64,000 nucleotides of DNA from Gluconacetobacter aggeris (lineage in GTDB: Bacteria > Pseudomonadota > Alphaproteobacteria > Acetobacterales > Acetobacteraceae), in NCBI RefSeq assembly GCF_014174395.1, contig NZ_JABEQD010000003.1:186001-250000 (forward strand), read 5' to 3'. The position numbers were made by a program, and so were the translations under genes. Positions within the stretch are counted from its first letter, which is position 1. Each line of letters begins with the position of its first letter. Shown piece after piece: positions 1-12,365 of this stretch. A model generated the notes under the pieces. It was given only the letters and a program-made list of their open reading frames with translations, was not told the origin of the DNA and searched no databases.

Positions 1-1530
1 CAGGGGGATCATCGTGCGGTCCAGCGCCAGGTCGCAGTCCGACAGGCGGCGCAGGTATCGCAGCATGTCGGTCTCGGACCGATGGGCGTGGAAGACCGGA
101 TGGGTCATGAAGGTGCCCTGCCGCAGCAGGCCCTGCGGCAGCAGGCTGTCCGGCACCGGCAGAGCCTGCTCCATCGCCGCCAGACGCTGCGCGTCGGGGC
201 AGAAGCAGCGCCACACCGCGCGCACGATCTCCGGCGTCGTGGTCTCGTCCAGGCTGATCCCGACCCGATCCTCATCGATCGCGCGCAGGTTCATGCCGGC
301 ATCCTCGGCACGGGCACGGATCAGGACGGACATGCCGCCGGTCGCAACCGTGACGGTGTCGAAGAACGCATCTGTCTCCACCCGCACCGACAGCGCGCGC
401 AGCCCTTCGGCCAGGATCGCCGTCAGGCGATGCACCCGGCGCGCGATCGCCGTCAGCCCCTCGGGGCCGTGATAGACCGCATACATCGCGGAAATGACCG
501 CCGGCAGCACCTGCGCGGTGCAGATGTTCGAGGTCGCCTTTTCGCGCCGGATATGCTGCTCGCGCGTCTGCAGCGCCAGGCGATAGGCGGCCTCGCCCCG
601 GCTGTCGACCGAAACCCCGACCAGGCGGCCGGGCATGTTGCGCTTGTAGGCATCGCGCACGGCCATGTAGGCCGCATGCGGGCCGCCGGCGCCCATCGGC
701 ATGCCGTAGCGCTGCATCGAACCCACCGCGATGTCGGCCCCCAGCACCCCCGGCGATTCCAGCACCGTCAGCGCCAGCGGGTCGGCGGCCATCGCCACCA
801 CGGCATGCGCGCCATGCAGCGCCTCGATCCACGCACGCGGATCGCGCACCCGGCCCGAAGAACCGGGATACTGGAACAGGGCGCCGAAGACCGCAGCCGG
901 GTCCAGGTCATGCTCGGGGTCGCCGACCACGATCCGCCAGCCCATCGGCTCGGCGCGCGTGCGCAGCACCGCCAGCGTCTGCGGATGACAGTCCGCATCG
1001 ACGAAGAACCCGTCGGCCTTCGACTTCGCCACCCGGCGCGCCAGGGCCATCGCCTCGGCCGCCGCCGTCGCCTCGTCCAGCAGCGAGGCATTGGCGACAT
1101 CCAGCCCGGTCAGGTCGCGGACCATGGTCTGGAAGTTCAGCAGCGCCTCCAGCCGGCCCTGGCTGATCTCGGGCTGGTAGGGGGTGTAAGCCGTATACCA
1201 GGCCGGGTTTTCCAGCACGTTGCGCTGAATCACGCCCGGCAGCACCGTGCCGTAATAGCCCTGCCCGATCAGCGAGACCATCACCTTGTTGCGGCTGGCA
1301 ACCGTGCGCAGGCGCGCCAGAGCCTCGGGCTCGGACAGGCCCGCCCCCAACCCCATCTCGCCGCGCAGGCGGATGGAGGCCGGCACCGTCTGTTCCATCA
1401 GCGCGTCCAGCGAGCCCGCGCCCACCACCTCCAGCATGGCGGCGACATCCCGCGCCCCCGGCCCCACATGGCGGGCACAGAAGGCATCGGCGGCGGGCTG
1501 CGTGCCCTGCCAGAGAGGAGTGGAGGTCAC
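1..1530 (-). CDS. gcvP: Glycine dehydrogenase (decarboxylating), P-protein, 3' part outside window
   Basis: P-protein of the glycine cleavage system: PLP-dependent decarboxylation of glycine and transfer of the aminomethyl group to the lipoyl arm of GcvH. The 510 codons visible begin at a GTG ([11 protein letters not shown]) with a GGAG about 10 bases upstream. They contain the usual N-terminal features: [41 protein letters not shown] and [15 protein letters not shown]. The window ends inside DRTMIPL, the start of the very conserved MIPLGSCTMKLN motif, so the PLP-lysine half lies to the left. Third gene of gcvT-gcvH-gcvP, 118 bp after gcvH, and presumably under the same glycine riboswitch. 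The motifs leave little doubt about identity; the GTG start is chosen because no in-frame ATG lies close by. Confidence 0.97.
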   Translation of the reverse strand, partial: MTSTPLWQGTQPAADAFCARHVGPGARDVAAMLEVVGAGSLDALMEQTVPASIRLRGEMGLGAGLSEPEALARLRTVASRNKVMVSLIGQGYYGTVLPGVIQRNVLENPAWYTAYTPYQPEISQGRLEALLNFQTMVRDLTGLDVANASLLDEATAAAEAMALARRVAKSKADGFFVDADCHPQTLAVLRTRAEPMGWRIVVGDPEHDLDPAAVFGALFQYPGSSGRVRDPRAWIEALHGAHAVVAMAADPLALTVLESPGVLGADIAVGSMQRYGMPMGAGGPHAAYMAVRDAYKRNMPGRLVGVSVDSRGEAAYRLALQTREQHIRREKATSNICTAQVLPAVISAMYAVYHGPEGLTAIARRVHRLTAILAEGLRALSVRVETDAFFDTVTVATGGMSVLIRARAEDAGMNLRAIDEDRVGISLDETTTPEIVRAVWRCFCPDAQRLAAMEQALPVPDSLLPQGLLRQGTFMTHPVFHAHRSETDMLRYLRRLSDCDLALDRTMIPL

Positions 1531-1648
1531 GATCAATATTCTCCGCGACAGGAACAGGAACGGCGTTGAGAGTCTGTTTTGGGAACCGGTCCGCCGAGCG
1601 CGCGCGCCGCGCGGAAGAAACGCGCCAACGCGCCGGCAGACCGATTTT

Positions 1649-2014
1649 TCAGGCGATCAGGGCGGCGTAGGCGTCGGCATCCAGCAGGGCCGCAAGCTGC
1701 CCGGCATCGGCGATGCGCAGCTTCAGGATCCAGCCCTCGGCTTCCGGATCGCGGTTGACCAGCGACGGATCGTCCGACAGCGCGGCATTGAAGCCGACGA
1801 CGGTGCCCGAAACGGGAGCATAGATGTCCGACGCGGCCTTGACCGATTCCACCACGGCGGCGCTGTCACCCTGCGCAACCTCGGTACCCTCGTCCTTCGC
1901 CTCGACGAAGACCAGCTCGCCCAGCTCCTCGGCGGCATGGGCGGTGATGCCGACGACCGCGACATCCCCCTCGACGCGCAGCCACTCATGTTCCTTCGTG
2001 TAATAAACAGTCAT
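1649..2014 (-). CDS. gcvH: Glycine cleavage system H protein
   Basis: Small lipoyl-carrier protein (121 residues, normal for the family) that shuttles the aminomethyl and dihydrolipoyl intermediates between P-, T- and L-proteins. It starts [17 protein letters not shown], the standard H-protein beginning, with GGAG ten bases before the ATG. A longer frame starting six codons upstream has no better ribosome site. The lipoylation site is the lysine at residue 59 in [17 protein letters not shown]. Lies 50 bp downstream of gcvT and 118 bp upstream of gcvP in the same orientation, so co-transcription is very likely. Confidence 0.97.
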   Translation of the reverse strand: MTVYYTKEHEWLRVEGDVAVVGITAHAAEELGELVFVEAKDEGTEVAQGDSAAVVESVKAASDIYAPVSGTVVGFNAALSDDPSLVNRDPEAEGWILKLRIADAGQLAALLDADAYAALIA

Positions 2015-2064
2015 GTTCCGTTCTCCACCCAACAGGTCAGCGTGTGAAATTCAACGTTCGAAGC

Positions 2065-3198
2065 TCAGCGTTTGAAACCGGGCGCCACGAACGGCAGCGC
2101 CGCCACGGTGGCCGGCAGGTAGCGCCCCCGCAGTTCGGCGAACAAAGGCGTGCCCGTCGCCGCGAATGCGGTCTCGACATAGCCCATGGCCACCGGCCCG
2201 CCGAAAGTCGGGCCGAACGCGCCGGAGGTCACATGCCCGACCGGCTTCGTGCCCGCATCGTCGGCGAACAGGCGCGCCCCGCCACGCACCGGCGCGCGGC
2301 CCTCGACCGCAATGCCGATACGGCGGCGGCTCACACCATCCGCGATCTGCTCCAGGATGATGTCGGCGCCAGGGAAGCCCCCCGCCCGCGCCCCGCCGGT
2401 ACGGCGGCTTTTCTGGATCGACCATTCCAGCGCGCCCTCGACCGGCGTCGTCCCACGGTCGATATCCGATCCATACAGGCACAGCCCGGCTTCCAGGCGC
2501 AGGCTGTCGCGCGCACCCAGCCCCGCCGGCGCCACCTCGGGCTCGGCCAGCAGCGCCTCGGCCACCCGCACCGCGCCATCGGCCGCCATGCCGAGTTCAA
2601 ACCCGTCCTCGCCGGTATAGCCGGAACGCGAGGCCACGCAGGGCACGCCCGCCACCTCGAACTCCGCCACGTCCATAAAGCGCATGTCGGCCGAAGACGG
2701 CGCCAGGCGGGCCAGCACGGCCCCAGCCTGCGGCCCCTGCACCGCAATCAGCGCACGGTCCGGCAGCGGCTCGACAATACAATCCTCGCCCAGGGCGGCG
2801 GCGATATGCGCCAGATCCGCGTCCTTGCAGGCCGCATTGACCACCAGGATCAGCGTATCGCCCAGCCGCGAGACCATCAGGTCGTCCAGGATGCCGCCCT
2901 TGCCGTCGGTCAGTTGCGTATAACGCTGGCGCCCCGTCTTCAGCGACAGGATATCGGCCGGCACCAGCCGTTCCAGCGCCAGGGCCGCATCCTCGACCCG
3001 GCCCGAGCGCGCGTGCAGATGCGCCTGCCCCATATGGGAGACGTCGAACAGACCGGCGGCATTGCGCGTATGCTGGTGCTCGGCCATCACGCCGGCCCGA
3101 TACTGGACCGGCATCTCATAGCCTGCGAACGGGACCATGCGCCCGCCCAGCGACAGGTGCAGGTCATAGAGCGGCGTGCGCTGCAGCGAATCGCTCAT
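2065..3198 (-). CDS. gcvT: Glycine cleavage system T protein (aminomethyltransferase)
   Basis: Transfers the methylene group from aminomethyl-lipoyl GcvH to tetrahydrofolate and releases ammonia. 377 residues, the usual size. Recognisable segments are TPLYDLHLSLGGRMVPFAGY, GLFDVSHMGQ, RYTQLTDGKGGILDDLMV, SRSGYTGEDGFEL and GTTPVEGALEW. The start at MSDSLQRTPLYD has GGAGGG six bases upstream; an in-frame upstream extension lacks homology-like sequence and is not used. The ATG overlaps the stop codon of a 26-codon upstream ORF (ATGA), so initiation may be coupled to translation of that ORF. First structural gene after the glycine riboswitch. Confidence 0.96.
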   Translation of the reverse strand: MSDSLQRTPLYDLHLSLGGRMVPFAGYEMPVQYRAGVMAEHQHTRNAAGLFDVSHMGQAHLHARSGRVEDAALALERLVPADILSLKTGRQRYTQLTDGKGGILDDLMVSRLGDTLILVVNAACKDADLAHIAAALGEDCIVEPLPDRALIAVQGPQAGAVLARLAPSSADMRFMDVAEFEVAGVPCVASRSGYTGEDGFELGMAADGAVRVAEALLAEPEVAPAGLGARDSLRLEAGLCLYGSDIDRGTTPVEGALEWSIQKSRRTGGARAGGFPGADIILEQIADGVSRRRIGIAVEGRAPVRGGARLFADDAGTKPVGHVTSGAFGPTFGGPVAMGYVETAFAATGTPLFAELRGRYLPATVAALPFVAPGFKR

Positions 3199-3275
3199 GC
3201 CGCCCTCCGGACGCCGGCGGCGCCATGCATGAGGGCGGAAGAAGAGAAAAGAAGGGGAAACGGCCAACGTGACAT
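3195..3275 (-). CDS. Short upstream ORF coupled to gcvT (26 codons, candidate leader peptide)
   Basis: On the minus strand an ATG at 3275 is preceded by a perfect AGGAGG with 8-base spacing. It opens a 26-codon frame (begins MSRWPFPLL, ends GVRRAA) whose TGA overlaps the gcvT ATG as ATGA. It lies about 40 bases downstream of the second glycine aptamer. The strong ribosome site and exact overlap suggest it is translated and couples riboswitch output to gcvT initiation. No function for the peptide itself is evident. What is seen is the SD, the frame and the overlap; translation is inferred. Confidence 0.5.
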   Translation of the reverse strand: MSRWPFPLLFSSSALMHGAAGVRRAA

Positions 3276-3314
3276 GAACAGAGCCTCCTGAATCCACAAC
3301 CGGATCCGAATGCC

Positions 3315-3460
3315 CCTTCTGTCGGTTTGCCTGAGATCGCTATCCCGTCGGCGGACGCTCGAGGCGCCTCTCTCCAGAAGTCGAAGCCGGGCGGTCCTTT
3401 GGCCTGAGAGTTTCCGGGGCGGTTGCTCCTTCGGCGCCGGCTCTCGCCAGTCTCTCCCGC
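3315..3460 (-). promoter_or_regulatory. Tandem glycine riboswitch upstream of gcvTHP
   Basis: Read on the minus strand, aptamer 1 (about 3460-3390) has CGGGAGAG, GCCGAAGGAGCAA and CTCTCAGGCCAAAGGACC. A short linker leads to aptamer 2 (about 3380-3315) with CTGGAGAG, CGCCGACGGGATAG and CTCAGGCAAACCGACAG. This is the consensus order of cooperative tandem glycine riboswitches, which switch on glycine-cleavage genes when glycine is high. It ends about 115 bases before gcvT. I see no clear intrinsic terminator in the expression platform, so control could be translational, acting on the AGGAGG of the short upstream ORF. Confidence 0.95.
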
Positions 3461-3592
3461 GTCAGCACCCGATGCTTCGCATATGTTCCGTAATCAAGTC
3501 AATCATCCCGCACCGCCATCGGGGCTGGATCGACAGCACTCCGCGCCCTACTCTTCGCGGCTGGACAGAATGTGACAAGGAGGCGCGCACCC

Positions 3593-3898
3593 ATGGACGC
3601 CACACCGCTGACCGTCATCGCGGAATTCACGACAACCGACGAGAACCGCACGAAATTTCTGGAATTCTGCGCTTATGACGCCGAACGCTCGGTAACGGAC
3701 GAAGCCGGATGCCACGCCTTCGACGTCCTGCTGCCCGACGACGAGCCGCATACCGTCATCCTGCACGAGGTCTATGCCGACCGCGCGGCATTCGACACCC
3801 ACCTGACAAGCCCGCATTACGGGGTCTTCGAGAGCGCAGTACGCGATCTCGGCATCCAGACGGTTACGGTACGTTTCCTGGCGATGCACCGCGCCTGA
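3593..3898 (+). CDS. ABM-fold monooxygenase (putative quinol monooxygenase)
   Basis: 101-residue protein of the antibiotic-biosynthesis-monooxygenase (dimeric alpha+beta barrel) family, the group that includes YgiN quinol monooxygenase. Visible signature: LTVIAEFTTTDENRTKFLEF, DEAGCHAFDVL and HEVYADRAAFDTHLTSPHY. AGGAGG lies eight bases before the ATG at 3593, which settles the start; a GTG 21 bases earlier lies upstream of that SD. Transcribed divergently from the gcv operon. The substrate cannot be told from sequence, since these small cofactor-independent enzymes act on quinols or aromatic aldehydes. The downstream hairpin shared with speE is its terminator. Confidence 0.85.
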   Translation: MDATPLTVIAEFTTTDENRTKFLEFCAYDAERSVTDEAGCHAFDVLLPDDEPHTVILHEVYADRAAFDTHLTSPHYGVFESAVRDLGIQTVTVRFLAMHRA

Positions 3899-3904
3899 AT
3901 ACGA

Positions 3905-3931
3905 CCGGCGCGGGAGCTTCCCCCGCGCCGG
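3905..3931. terminator. Hairpin between convergent ABM gene and speE
   Basis: A 10-bp GC-rich inverted repeat (CCGGCGCGGG / CCCGCGCCGG, 7-base loop) lies between two convergent genes. There is no strong T tract on either side, so it is a probable but weak bidirectional terminator. Confidence 0.55.
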
Positions 3932-3972
3932 AGGTCTTTAAGGGCTGAGCCCTGGTCATGCCAACCTGACGA

Positions 3973-4842
3973 TTACTTCGATGCCGGCAGATGCTTGGCG
4001 ATATAAGGCGGCAGGTTGAAGGCGCCGGCATGGATCTCCGGCGTCCAGTAACCGGTGGTGCCCAGAATGCCGGCCTGCTCGGCCCGCGCACGGATCGTCT
4101 CGACCGAATGCAGGGCCGGATTGGTCCCCTTGGCCGCCACGCCCAGCGTCATGAAGCCGCCGACATAGGTCGGCACCGCCGCCACATAGGCCGAGACATG
4201 CGGGAAGAACTGCGCACGGCGCAGGCTGGTCTCACGCAGTTCGTCAGCCTGCATGAACGGCACGCCGCACTGGTTCACGATGATGCCGTTGGGCGTCAGG
4301 ATGCGGGCGCAATGCGCATAGAACGCATCGGTGAACAGCACCTCGCCCACCCCGATCGGATCGGTGCTGTCGACGATGATGACATCGACCGAGCCGCTTT
4401 CCGCCTTGGCGACGTAATCGATACCGTCACCCACGATCACGTCGGCGCGCGGGTCGTTCCAGGCGTCACCCGCAATGCCCGGCAGGAACTGCTTGGACAG
4501 CTCGATCACCGCACCGTCGATCTCGACCATCACGGCGCGCTCGACGCCCCGATGCTGCAGCACGCGGCGCAGCACACCGCCATCGCCGGCACCGATAATC
4601 AGCACGCTCCTTGCGTCACCATGGGCCAGCACCGGCACATGCGTCAGCATTTCCTGATAGACGAACTCGTCACCTTCGGTGATCTGGATCACGCCATCGA
4701 GCACGAGCACGCGCCCATGCGTCTCGCTTTCGAAAACAACGATATCCTGGAAGGGGCTTTTGGTACGGGCCAGTTCCTTGCGGACACGGAAACGCTGCTG
4801 CCAGCCGTCATAGAGTGTCTCGCCGATCCATGCGTCGGTCAT
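3973..4842 (-). CDS. speE: Polyamine aminopropyltransferase (spermidine synthase)
   Basis: Transfers the aminopropyl group of decarboxylated SAM to putrescine. 289 residues, typical of bacterial SpeE. Key motifs: LVLDGVIQITEGDEFVYQEM (substrate/dcSAM pocket), VLIIGAGDGGVLRRVL (the GAGDGG nucleotide-binding loop), VEIDGAVIELSK, VGDGIDYV and VDSTDPIGVGEVLF (catalytic Asp). The ATG has GGAG about 10 bases upstream. Lies 128 bp downstream of speD, which makes the dcSAM it uses. A good intrinsic terminator sits between the two genes, so speE may receive only read-through transcription or have its own promoter. Confidence 0.96.
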   Translation of the reverse strand: MTDAWIGETLYDGWQQRFRVRKELARTKSPFQDIVVFESETHGRVLVLDGVIQITEGDEFVYQEMLTHVPVLAHGDARSVLIIGAGDGGVLRRVLQHRGVERAVMVEIDGAVIELSKQFLPGIAGDAWNDPRADVIVGDGIDYVAKAESGSVDVIIVDSTDPIGVGEVLFTDAFYAHCARILTPNGIIVNQCGVPFMQADELRETSLRRAQFFPHVSAYVAAVPTYVGGFMTLGVAAKGTNPALHSVETIRARAEQAGILGTTGYWTPEIHAGAFNLPPYIAKHLPASK

Positions 4843-4876
4843 TGCCTGTGTCTCCCCGGCACGAAAATGGGCACAT

Positions 4877-4902
4877 AAAAAAAGGCCGGACGAATCCGGC
4901 CC
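4877..4902 (-). terminator. Intrinsic terminator between speD and speE
   Basis: On the minus strand the stem GGCCGGA / TCCGGCC (loop TTCG) is followed immediately by seven or more T residues at 4883-4877. It lies after the speD stop and before the speE start, and should reduce speE expression relative to speD. Confidence 0.85.
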
Positions 4903-4970
4903 TTCAATTCGCGCGCGGCATCATGCCACGCAGGACGGACAGGTGCCGGGCCATGCCGGCACCCTCGCCA

Positions 4971-5432
4971 TCAGGCGACGCGGCCGCGACGCTGCTCGTC
5001 CACAACCACCCGGCCCGCCTGGAACAGGCGCTGCATCACCGGGATCGCCAGGTGCGGATCGCACGCGCCGCACATGAAGATGTCGACGGCGGCGAAATTC
5101 CGCTCCGGCCACGTGTGGATCGAGATGTGGCTCTCGGCCAGCACCACCACGCCCGACACGCCGCCATTGGGCGTGAAATGGTGGAAATGGCTGTGCAGGA
5201 TCGTCGCCCCGGCCGTCACCGCCGCTTCGCACAGCGTACGGTCGATCTGCTCCGGATCATCGAGATTCCGAGCTTCCCAGAGATCGACAAGAAGATGCGT
5301 CCCCGCAAACTTCATCCCGTCGCGCTCGACGAAGTAATCCTTCCGCTCCTCGTCGACCGAGGACGGAGCTGAAGACATCTGGATATTGCTCGGGAGTTCC
5401 GAGACCATCCCCAGCTGAGCAAGTGCGTTCAT
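4971..5432 (-). CDS. speD: S-adenosylmethionine decarboxylase proenzyme
   Basis: Pyruvoyl-dependent decarboxylase producing the aminopropyl donor for SpeE. 153 residues, the short class 1B type. The self-cleavage site is the Glu-Ser pair in LAESHISIHTWPE (serine becomes the pyruvoyl group). The conserved cysteine is in VDIFMCGACDPH, and LHSHFHHFTPNGGVSGVVV is also typical. The protein has an N-terminal extension of roughly 30 residues before the core. The ATG at 5432 is preceded by a G-rich stretch (GGGGG, about 8 bases); a GTG one codon upstream is possible. Coded downstream of uvrA on the same strand but with its own likely promoter. Confidence 0.95.
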   Translation of the reverse strand: MNALAQLGMVSELPSNIQMSSAPSSVDEERKDYFVERDGMKFAGTHLLVDLWEARNLDDPEQIDRTLCEAAVTAGATILHSHFHHFTPNGGVSGVVVLAESHISIHTWPERNFAAVDIFMCGACDPHLAIPVMQRLFQAGRVVVDEQRRGRVA

Positions 5433-5497
5433 CACGTACCCCCAAACCAGTAGACAGCCTGTTGGGCGGGATCGCCCCCTTGGGCCAAGAGGGGCCG

Positions 5498-5526
5498 CTG
5501 ATAAGACCTTCCCCCTGTCAACGCAA
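5498..5526 (-). promoter_or_regulatory. Candidate sigma-70 promoter for speD
   Basis: On the minus strand TTGCGT and TATCAG are separated by exactly 17 bases, about 65 bases upstream of the speD ATG. A GC-rich imperfect hairpin (CCCCTCTTGG..CCAAGGGGG) follows in the leader. The match is only partial, so this is a suggestion. Confidence 0.35.
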
Positions 5527-5593
5527 GCGTTTTTACCCCCCGGACACGTTTTTTTTCACCTCTTTCACATAAGTTTCCCAAAGCGGGGAAAAC

Positions 5594-8524
5594 TCAGCCC
5601 TTCGCGCGCCGTTTTCGCCCCTTCGACGGCGCCGGCAGAAGCGGGGCCAGGAAGCGGCCGGTATGGCTTTCGGCACAGGCCGCAATCTCCTCGGGCGTGC
5701 CCTCGGCGACGATCCGGCCACCGCCATCGCCCCCTTCCGGCCCCATATCCAGCACCCAGTCCGCCGTCTTGATGACGTCCAGATTATGCTCGATCACCAG
5801 CACCGTATTCCCCTGGTCCACCAGGGCGTGCAGCACGTCCAGCAGCTTGCGTACATCCTCGGAATGCAGCCCGGTCGTCGGCTCGTCCAGAATATACAGC
5901 GTGCGGCCGGTGGCCCGGCGCGCCAGTTCCTTGGACAGTTTCACGCGCTGCGCCTCGCCGCCCGAAAGCGTGGTCGCCTGCTGGCCCAGGGCGACATAAC
6001 CCAGCCCGACCTGCTGCAGGATGGCCAGCCGGTCGCGGATGCGCGGCACGGCGGAGAAATACGGCAGCGCCTCGTCCACCGTCATCGCCAGCACGTCGGC
6101 AATCGACTTGCCGCGGAATTTCACGTCCAGCGTCTCACGATTGTAGCGCGCGCCCTTGCAGGTATCGCAGGTCACGAACATGTCGGGCAGGAAGTGCATC
6201 TCGATCTTCAGCACGCCGTCGCCCTGGCAGGCCTCGCACCGCCCGCCCTTGACGTTGAACGAGAACCGGCCGGGCTTGTAGCCCCGCGCCTTGCTCTCCG
6301 GCAGTTCGGCGAACCAGTCGCGGATCGGCGCGAACAGGTCGGTATAGGTCGCGGGGTTCGAACGCGGCGTGCGGCCGATCGGCGACTGGTCGATGTCGAT
6401 GATCTTGTCCAGCAGCTCCAGCCCGGCGATCCGGCGATAGGGCGCCGGATTCTGCCCCGACCCCATCAATTGCCGCGACAGCGCCTTGTACAGCGTGTCG
6501 ATCACCAGCGTCGACTTGCCCCCGCCCGACACGCCGGTCACGCAGGTAAAGGTCCCCAGCGGAAAGCGCGCGGTCACATCGTGCAGATTATTGCCGCTGG
6601 CCCCTTCCAGCACCAGCATGCGCTTGGGGTCCACCGGGCGGCGCTTCTCCGGCACCGCGATCTGTTTGCGGCCCGACAGATAATCCCCCGTCAGGCTCGC
6701 CGGATCGGCCGCCACCTGCGCCGGCGTGCCGCTGGCCACCACATGGCCGCCATTGACCCCCGCCCCCGGCCCCATGTCGATCAGCCAGTCGGCGGAACGG
6801 ATCGCATCCTCGTCATGCTCCACGACGATCAGCGTGTTCCCCAGCCGCTTCAGCCGCTGCAACGTGCCCAGCAGCCGCTCATTGTCGCGCTGGTGCAGCC
6901 CGATCGAAGGCTCGTCCAATACATACAGCACGCCCGTCAGGCCCGACCCGATCTGGCTGGCCAGCCGGATCCGCTGGCTTTCCCCCCCCGAAAGCGTGGC
7001 CGACCCGCGCGACAGCGTCAGGTAATCCAGGCCCACATCGTCCAGGAAGCGCAGCCGGTCCAGGATCTCGCGCAGGATGCGGCGTGCGATTTCGGCGCGC
7101 TGCGGCGTCAGCGTCGCCTCCACGGTGCCGAACCATTCCAGCGCCCGGCGGATCGGCAGGTCCGAGGCCTGGGCGATGGTGCGGTCCGCCACCCGCACCG
7201 ACAGCGCCTCCGGCCGCAGCCGCGCGCCATGGCAGACATGGCACGGCTTGTCGGACTGGTAGCGTGACAGTTCCTCGCGCACCCACACGCTGTCGGTCTC
7301 GGCCATGCGGCGGCGCAGATTGGCCTCCACCCCCTCGAACCGCTTGGTCAGGCTGTAGCTCTTGCGGCCGTCGCGGTACTGGAAAGTCACCTCATCCGCG
7401 CCCCCTTCCATGATCACCGCGCGCACCCCTGCCGGCAGGTCTCGCCACGGCGTGTCCATCGCCACACCGTAATGGGCAGCCAGGCTTTCCAGAGTCTGCT
7501 GGTAATAGGGGCTCTGCGTATTGCGCCACGGCGCAATGGCCCCCGCCGCCAGCGACAGCGACTCATCCGGCACGATCAGATGCGGGTCGAAGAAGGTCTC
7601 GGTCCCGATCCCGTCACAGGCCGGGCACGCTCCCTGCGGCGCATTGAACGAGAACAGCCGGGGCTCGATCTCCTCCAGCGTGAAGCCGCTGACCGGACAG
7701 GCAAAGCGCGAGGAAAATACCACATGCGGCGGCGCCTCCGCCCCGTCTCGCACCACCTCCTCGGCATAAACCAGCCCGTCGGACAGGCCCAGCGCGGTCT
7801 CGAAACTGTCGGCCAGCCGCGATTCCACGCCCGGCCGCACCACCACGCGGTCCACCACCGCCTCGACCGTATGGCGCAGCTTGCGGTTCAGGTCCGGCAC
7901 ATCGGCGATCTCGTACAGTTCGCCGTCCACCTTCACCCGCGCAAAGCCCTTGCGCTGCAATTCCGCCAGTTCCTTGCGGCATTCGCCCTTGCGGTCCCGC
8001 ACCACGGGCGCCAGCAGCATCAGCCGGGTCCCCTCGGGCATCGCCATCACCCGATCGACCATCTGGCTGACGGTCTGCGCCTCGATCGGCAGGCCGGTCG
8101 CCGGCGAATAGGGCACCCCCGCCCGCGCCCACAGCAGGCGCATGTAATCATGGATCTCGGTAATCGTGCCGACGGTCGAGCGCGGATTTTTCGAGGTCGT
8201 CTTCTGCTCGATGGAAATCGCGGGCGACAGGCCCTCGATCGCGTCCACGTCCGGCTTGCCCATCAGCTCCAGGAACTGCCGCGCATAGGCCGACAGGCTC
8301 TCGACATAGCGCCGCTGGCCCTCGGCATAGATGGTATCGAACGCCAGCGACGATTTGCCCGAGCCCGACAGGCCGGTCACCACCGTCAGCGCGTCGCGCG
8401 GAATCTCGACATCGACATTCTTCAGGTTATGCGCCCGCGCGCCGCGCACCCGGATGACCGGCGCATCCCGCATCCCGATCGATTCTGTCGGCTCGGCCGC
8501 GACCGGGCCGGATCGATTCGCCAT
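5594..8524 (-). CDS. uvrA: UvrABC system protein A (excinuclease ATPase)
   Basis: DNA-damage-recognition ATPase of nucleotide excision repair. 976 residues from [12 protein letters not shown]; the open frame continues upstream without homology-like sequence, and this ATG has a GGAG about 17 bases upstream. Two ABC-type ATPase halves are visible: Walker [17 protein letters not shown] with signature [19 protein letters not shown], and Walker [17 protein letters not shown] with signature [16 protein letters not shown]. Both zinc modules are present (CPVSG..CPACDG and [14 protein letters not shown]). It ends in a basic tail (KGRKRRAKG). Divergent from ssb, an arrangement common in alphaproteobacteria. 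Confidence 0.98.
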   Translation of the reverse strand: MANRSGPVAAEPTESIGMRDAPVIRVRGARAHNLKNVDVEIPRDALTVVTGLSGSGKSSLAFDTIYAEGQRRYVESLSAYARQFLELMGKPDVDAIEGLSPAISIEQKTTSKNPRSTVGTITEIHDYMRLLWARAGVPYSPATGLPIEAQTVSQMVDRVMAMPEGTRLMLLAPVVRDRKGECRKELAELQRKGFARVKVDGELYEIADVPDLNRKLRHTVEAVVDRVVVRPGVESRLADSFETALGLSDGLVYAEEVVRDGAEAPPHVVFSSRFACPVSGFTLEEIEPRLFSFNAPQGACPACDGIGTETFFDPHLIVPDESLSLAAGAIAPWRNTQSPYYQQTLESLAAHYGVAMDTPWRDLPAGVRAVIMEGGADEVTFQYRDGRKSYSLTKRFEGVEANLRRRMAETDSVWVREELSRYQSDKPCHVCHGARLRPEALSVRVADRTIAQASDLPIRRALEWFGTVEATLTPQRAEIARRILREILDRLRFLDDVGLDYLTLSRGSATLSGGESQRIRLASQIGSGLTGVLYVLDEPSIGLHQRDNERLLGTLQRLKRLGNTLIVVEHDEDAIRSADWLIDMGPGAGVNGGHVVASGTPAQVAADPASLTGDYLSGRKQIAVPEKRRPVDPKRMLVLEGASGNNLHDVTARFPLGTFTCVTGVSGGGKSTLVIDTLYKALSRQLMGSGQNPAPYRRIAGLELLDKIIDIDQSPIGRTPRSNPATYTDLFAPIRDWFAELPESKARGYKPGRFSFNVKGGRCEACQGDGVLKIEMHFLPDMFVTCDTCKGARYNRETLDVKFRGKSIADVLAMTVDEALPYFSAVPRIRDRLAILQQVGLGYVALGQQATTLSGGEAQRVKLSKELARRATGRTLYILDEPTTGLHSEDVRKLLDVLHALVDQGNTVLVIEHNLDVIKTADWVLDMGPEGGDGGGRIVAEGTPEEIAACAESHTGRFLAPLLPAPSKGRKRRAKG

Positions 8525-8805
8525 GATGTCCGCTCTCCGTTCTGCTCCGGCGCGCGCCGGGCTGATTCGTTCATACTCTGTTCTGCCGCGTTCCATCGCC
8601 GCCGCCAAGATCCGTCCATTTGAAAAAGCAGCCTCGCCATACCCATGCGGAAAGGGCGCGGTACATGCCGGTATCATCGGGCGCCCATCTGGGTTAGGAT
8701 CGCGCCTGAGTCCCGTCCCCCACCGCACCGGTCAGGGTGGACGGTTTTTTGATGGGGCGGCGCCCGAATGCGCGGCCCCGGACCGGACAGCGGCAGGGCA
8801 GCACT

Positions 8806-9378
8806 ATGGCGGGTAGCGTCAACAAGGTCATCCTCGTGGGCAATCTGGGGAAGGACCCCGAAGTCAGGAACAGCCAGAACGGCGCCAAGATCGTGTCGCT
8901 GACACTGGCCACCAGCGACACCTGGAACGACAAGATGTCGGGCGAGCGGCGCGAGAAGACCGAATGGCATCGCGTCGTCATCTTCAACGAGCGTATTGCC
9001 GACGTGGCCGAGCGTTTCCTGCGCAAGGGCCGCAAGGTCTACCTGGAAGGCTCGCTCCAGACCCGCAAATGGACCGACCAGTCCGGGCAGGAACGCTACA
9101 CGACCGAAGTGGTGGTGGACCGTTTCCGTGGCGACCTGGTCCTGCTGGACAGCAACCGCGGCGGCGAATCCGGCGATGATGCCGGCAGCGGCTATGGCGG
9201 CGGTGGTTACGGTGGCGGCGGCGGCGGATACGGAGCCCCCTCCGCTCCCCGCCAGATCGGCGGCGCGCGCGGCGGCGCAGGCGGCGGCCATGGCACCCCT
9301 GCCGCACCGGCCGGCGGCGGCGGCTGGGATGCCCCCCATGGCGGCGGCAGCGACCTGGACGACGAAATTCCGTTCTAA
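8806..9378 (+). CDS. ssb: Single-stranded DNA-binding protein
   Basis: 190 residues from [20 protein letters not shown]. The N-terminal OB fold (about 1-110) includes [19 protein letters not shown] and [15 protein letters not shown]. It is followed by a Gly-rich flexible linker ([14 protein letters not shown]) and the acidic partner-binding tip DLDDEIPF. The longer frame from 8737 has no ribosome site. Divergent from uvrA across about 280 bp that contain no other gene and should hold both promoters. A strong GC hairpin with a T run follows. Confidence 0.97.
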   Translation: MAGSVNKVILVGNLGKDPEVRNSQNGAKIVSLTLATSDTWNDKMSGERREKTEWHRVVIFNERIADVAERFLRKGRKVYLEGSLQTRKWTDQSGQERYTTEVVVDRFRGDLVLLDSNRGGESGDDAGSGYGGGGYGGGGGGYGAPSAPRQIGGARGGAGGGHGTPAAPAGGGGWDAPHGGGSDLDDEIPF

Positions 9379-9394
9379 GGCGGCCCCTTCCCGG

Positions 9395-9432
9395 CCCCGG
9401 CCCCTGTCGGCCCGGGCCGGGGCGCGGTTTTT
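9395..9432 (+). terminator. Intrinsic terminator after ssb
   Basis: Nine-base arms CCCCGGCCC (9395-9403) and GGGCCGGGG (9414-9422), then GCGCGG and TTTTT at 9428-9432. It separates ssb from gyrA. Confidence 0.8.
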
Positions 9433-9523
9433 CCCCGGCCGGCAGTCTATGCTAGGGTGGATGCCTCCACCGGCGCCGGACCCGGACCAGTTCCCGCCAT
9501 TCGGCGCGCCCGGCGCGAGAGAG

Positions 9524-9548
9524 ATGGCACTGACATGACGGATATGCC

Positions 9549-9552
<4 letters not shown>
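9524..9552 (+). promoter_or_regulatory. Two chained mini-ORFs running into the gyrA TTG start
   Basis: After GAGAGAG, ATG GCA CTG ACA TGA (9524-9538) overlaps by ATGA a second mini-ORF, ATGACGGATATGCCTTGA (9535-9552). The stop of the second overlaps the gyrA initiation codon as TTGA. The gyrA TTG has no Shine-Dalgarno sequence directly upstream, so terminating ribosomes could feed its initiation. The arrangement is seen directly; the coupling is inferred. Confidence 0.35.

Positions 9553-12357
<2,805 letters not shown>

Positions 12358-12365
<8 letters not shown>

Noticed and set aside
82-1569. Long plus-strand open frame opposite gcvP
   Set aside because: Arg/His-rich translation with no domain, mirror of a well-conserved gene; an artefact of high GC.
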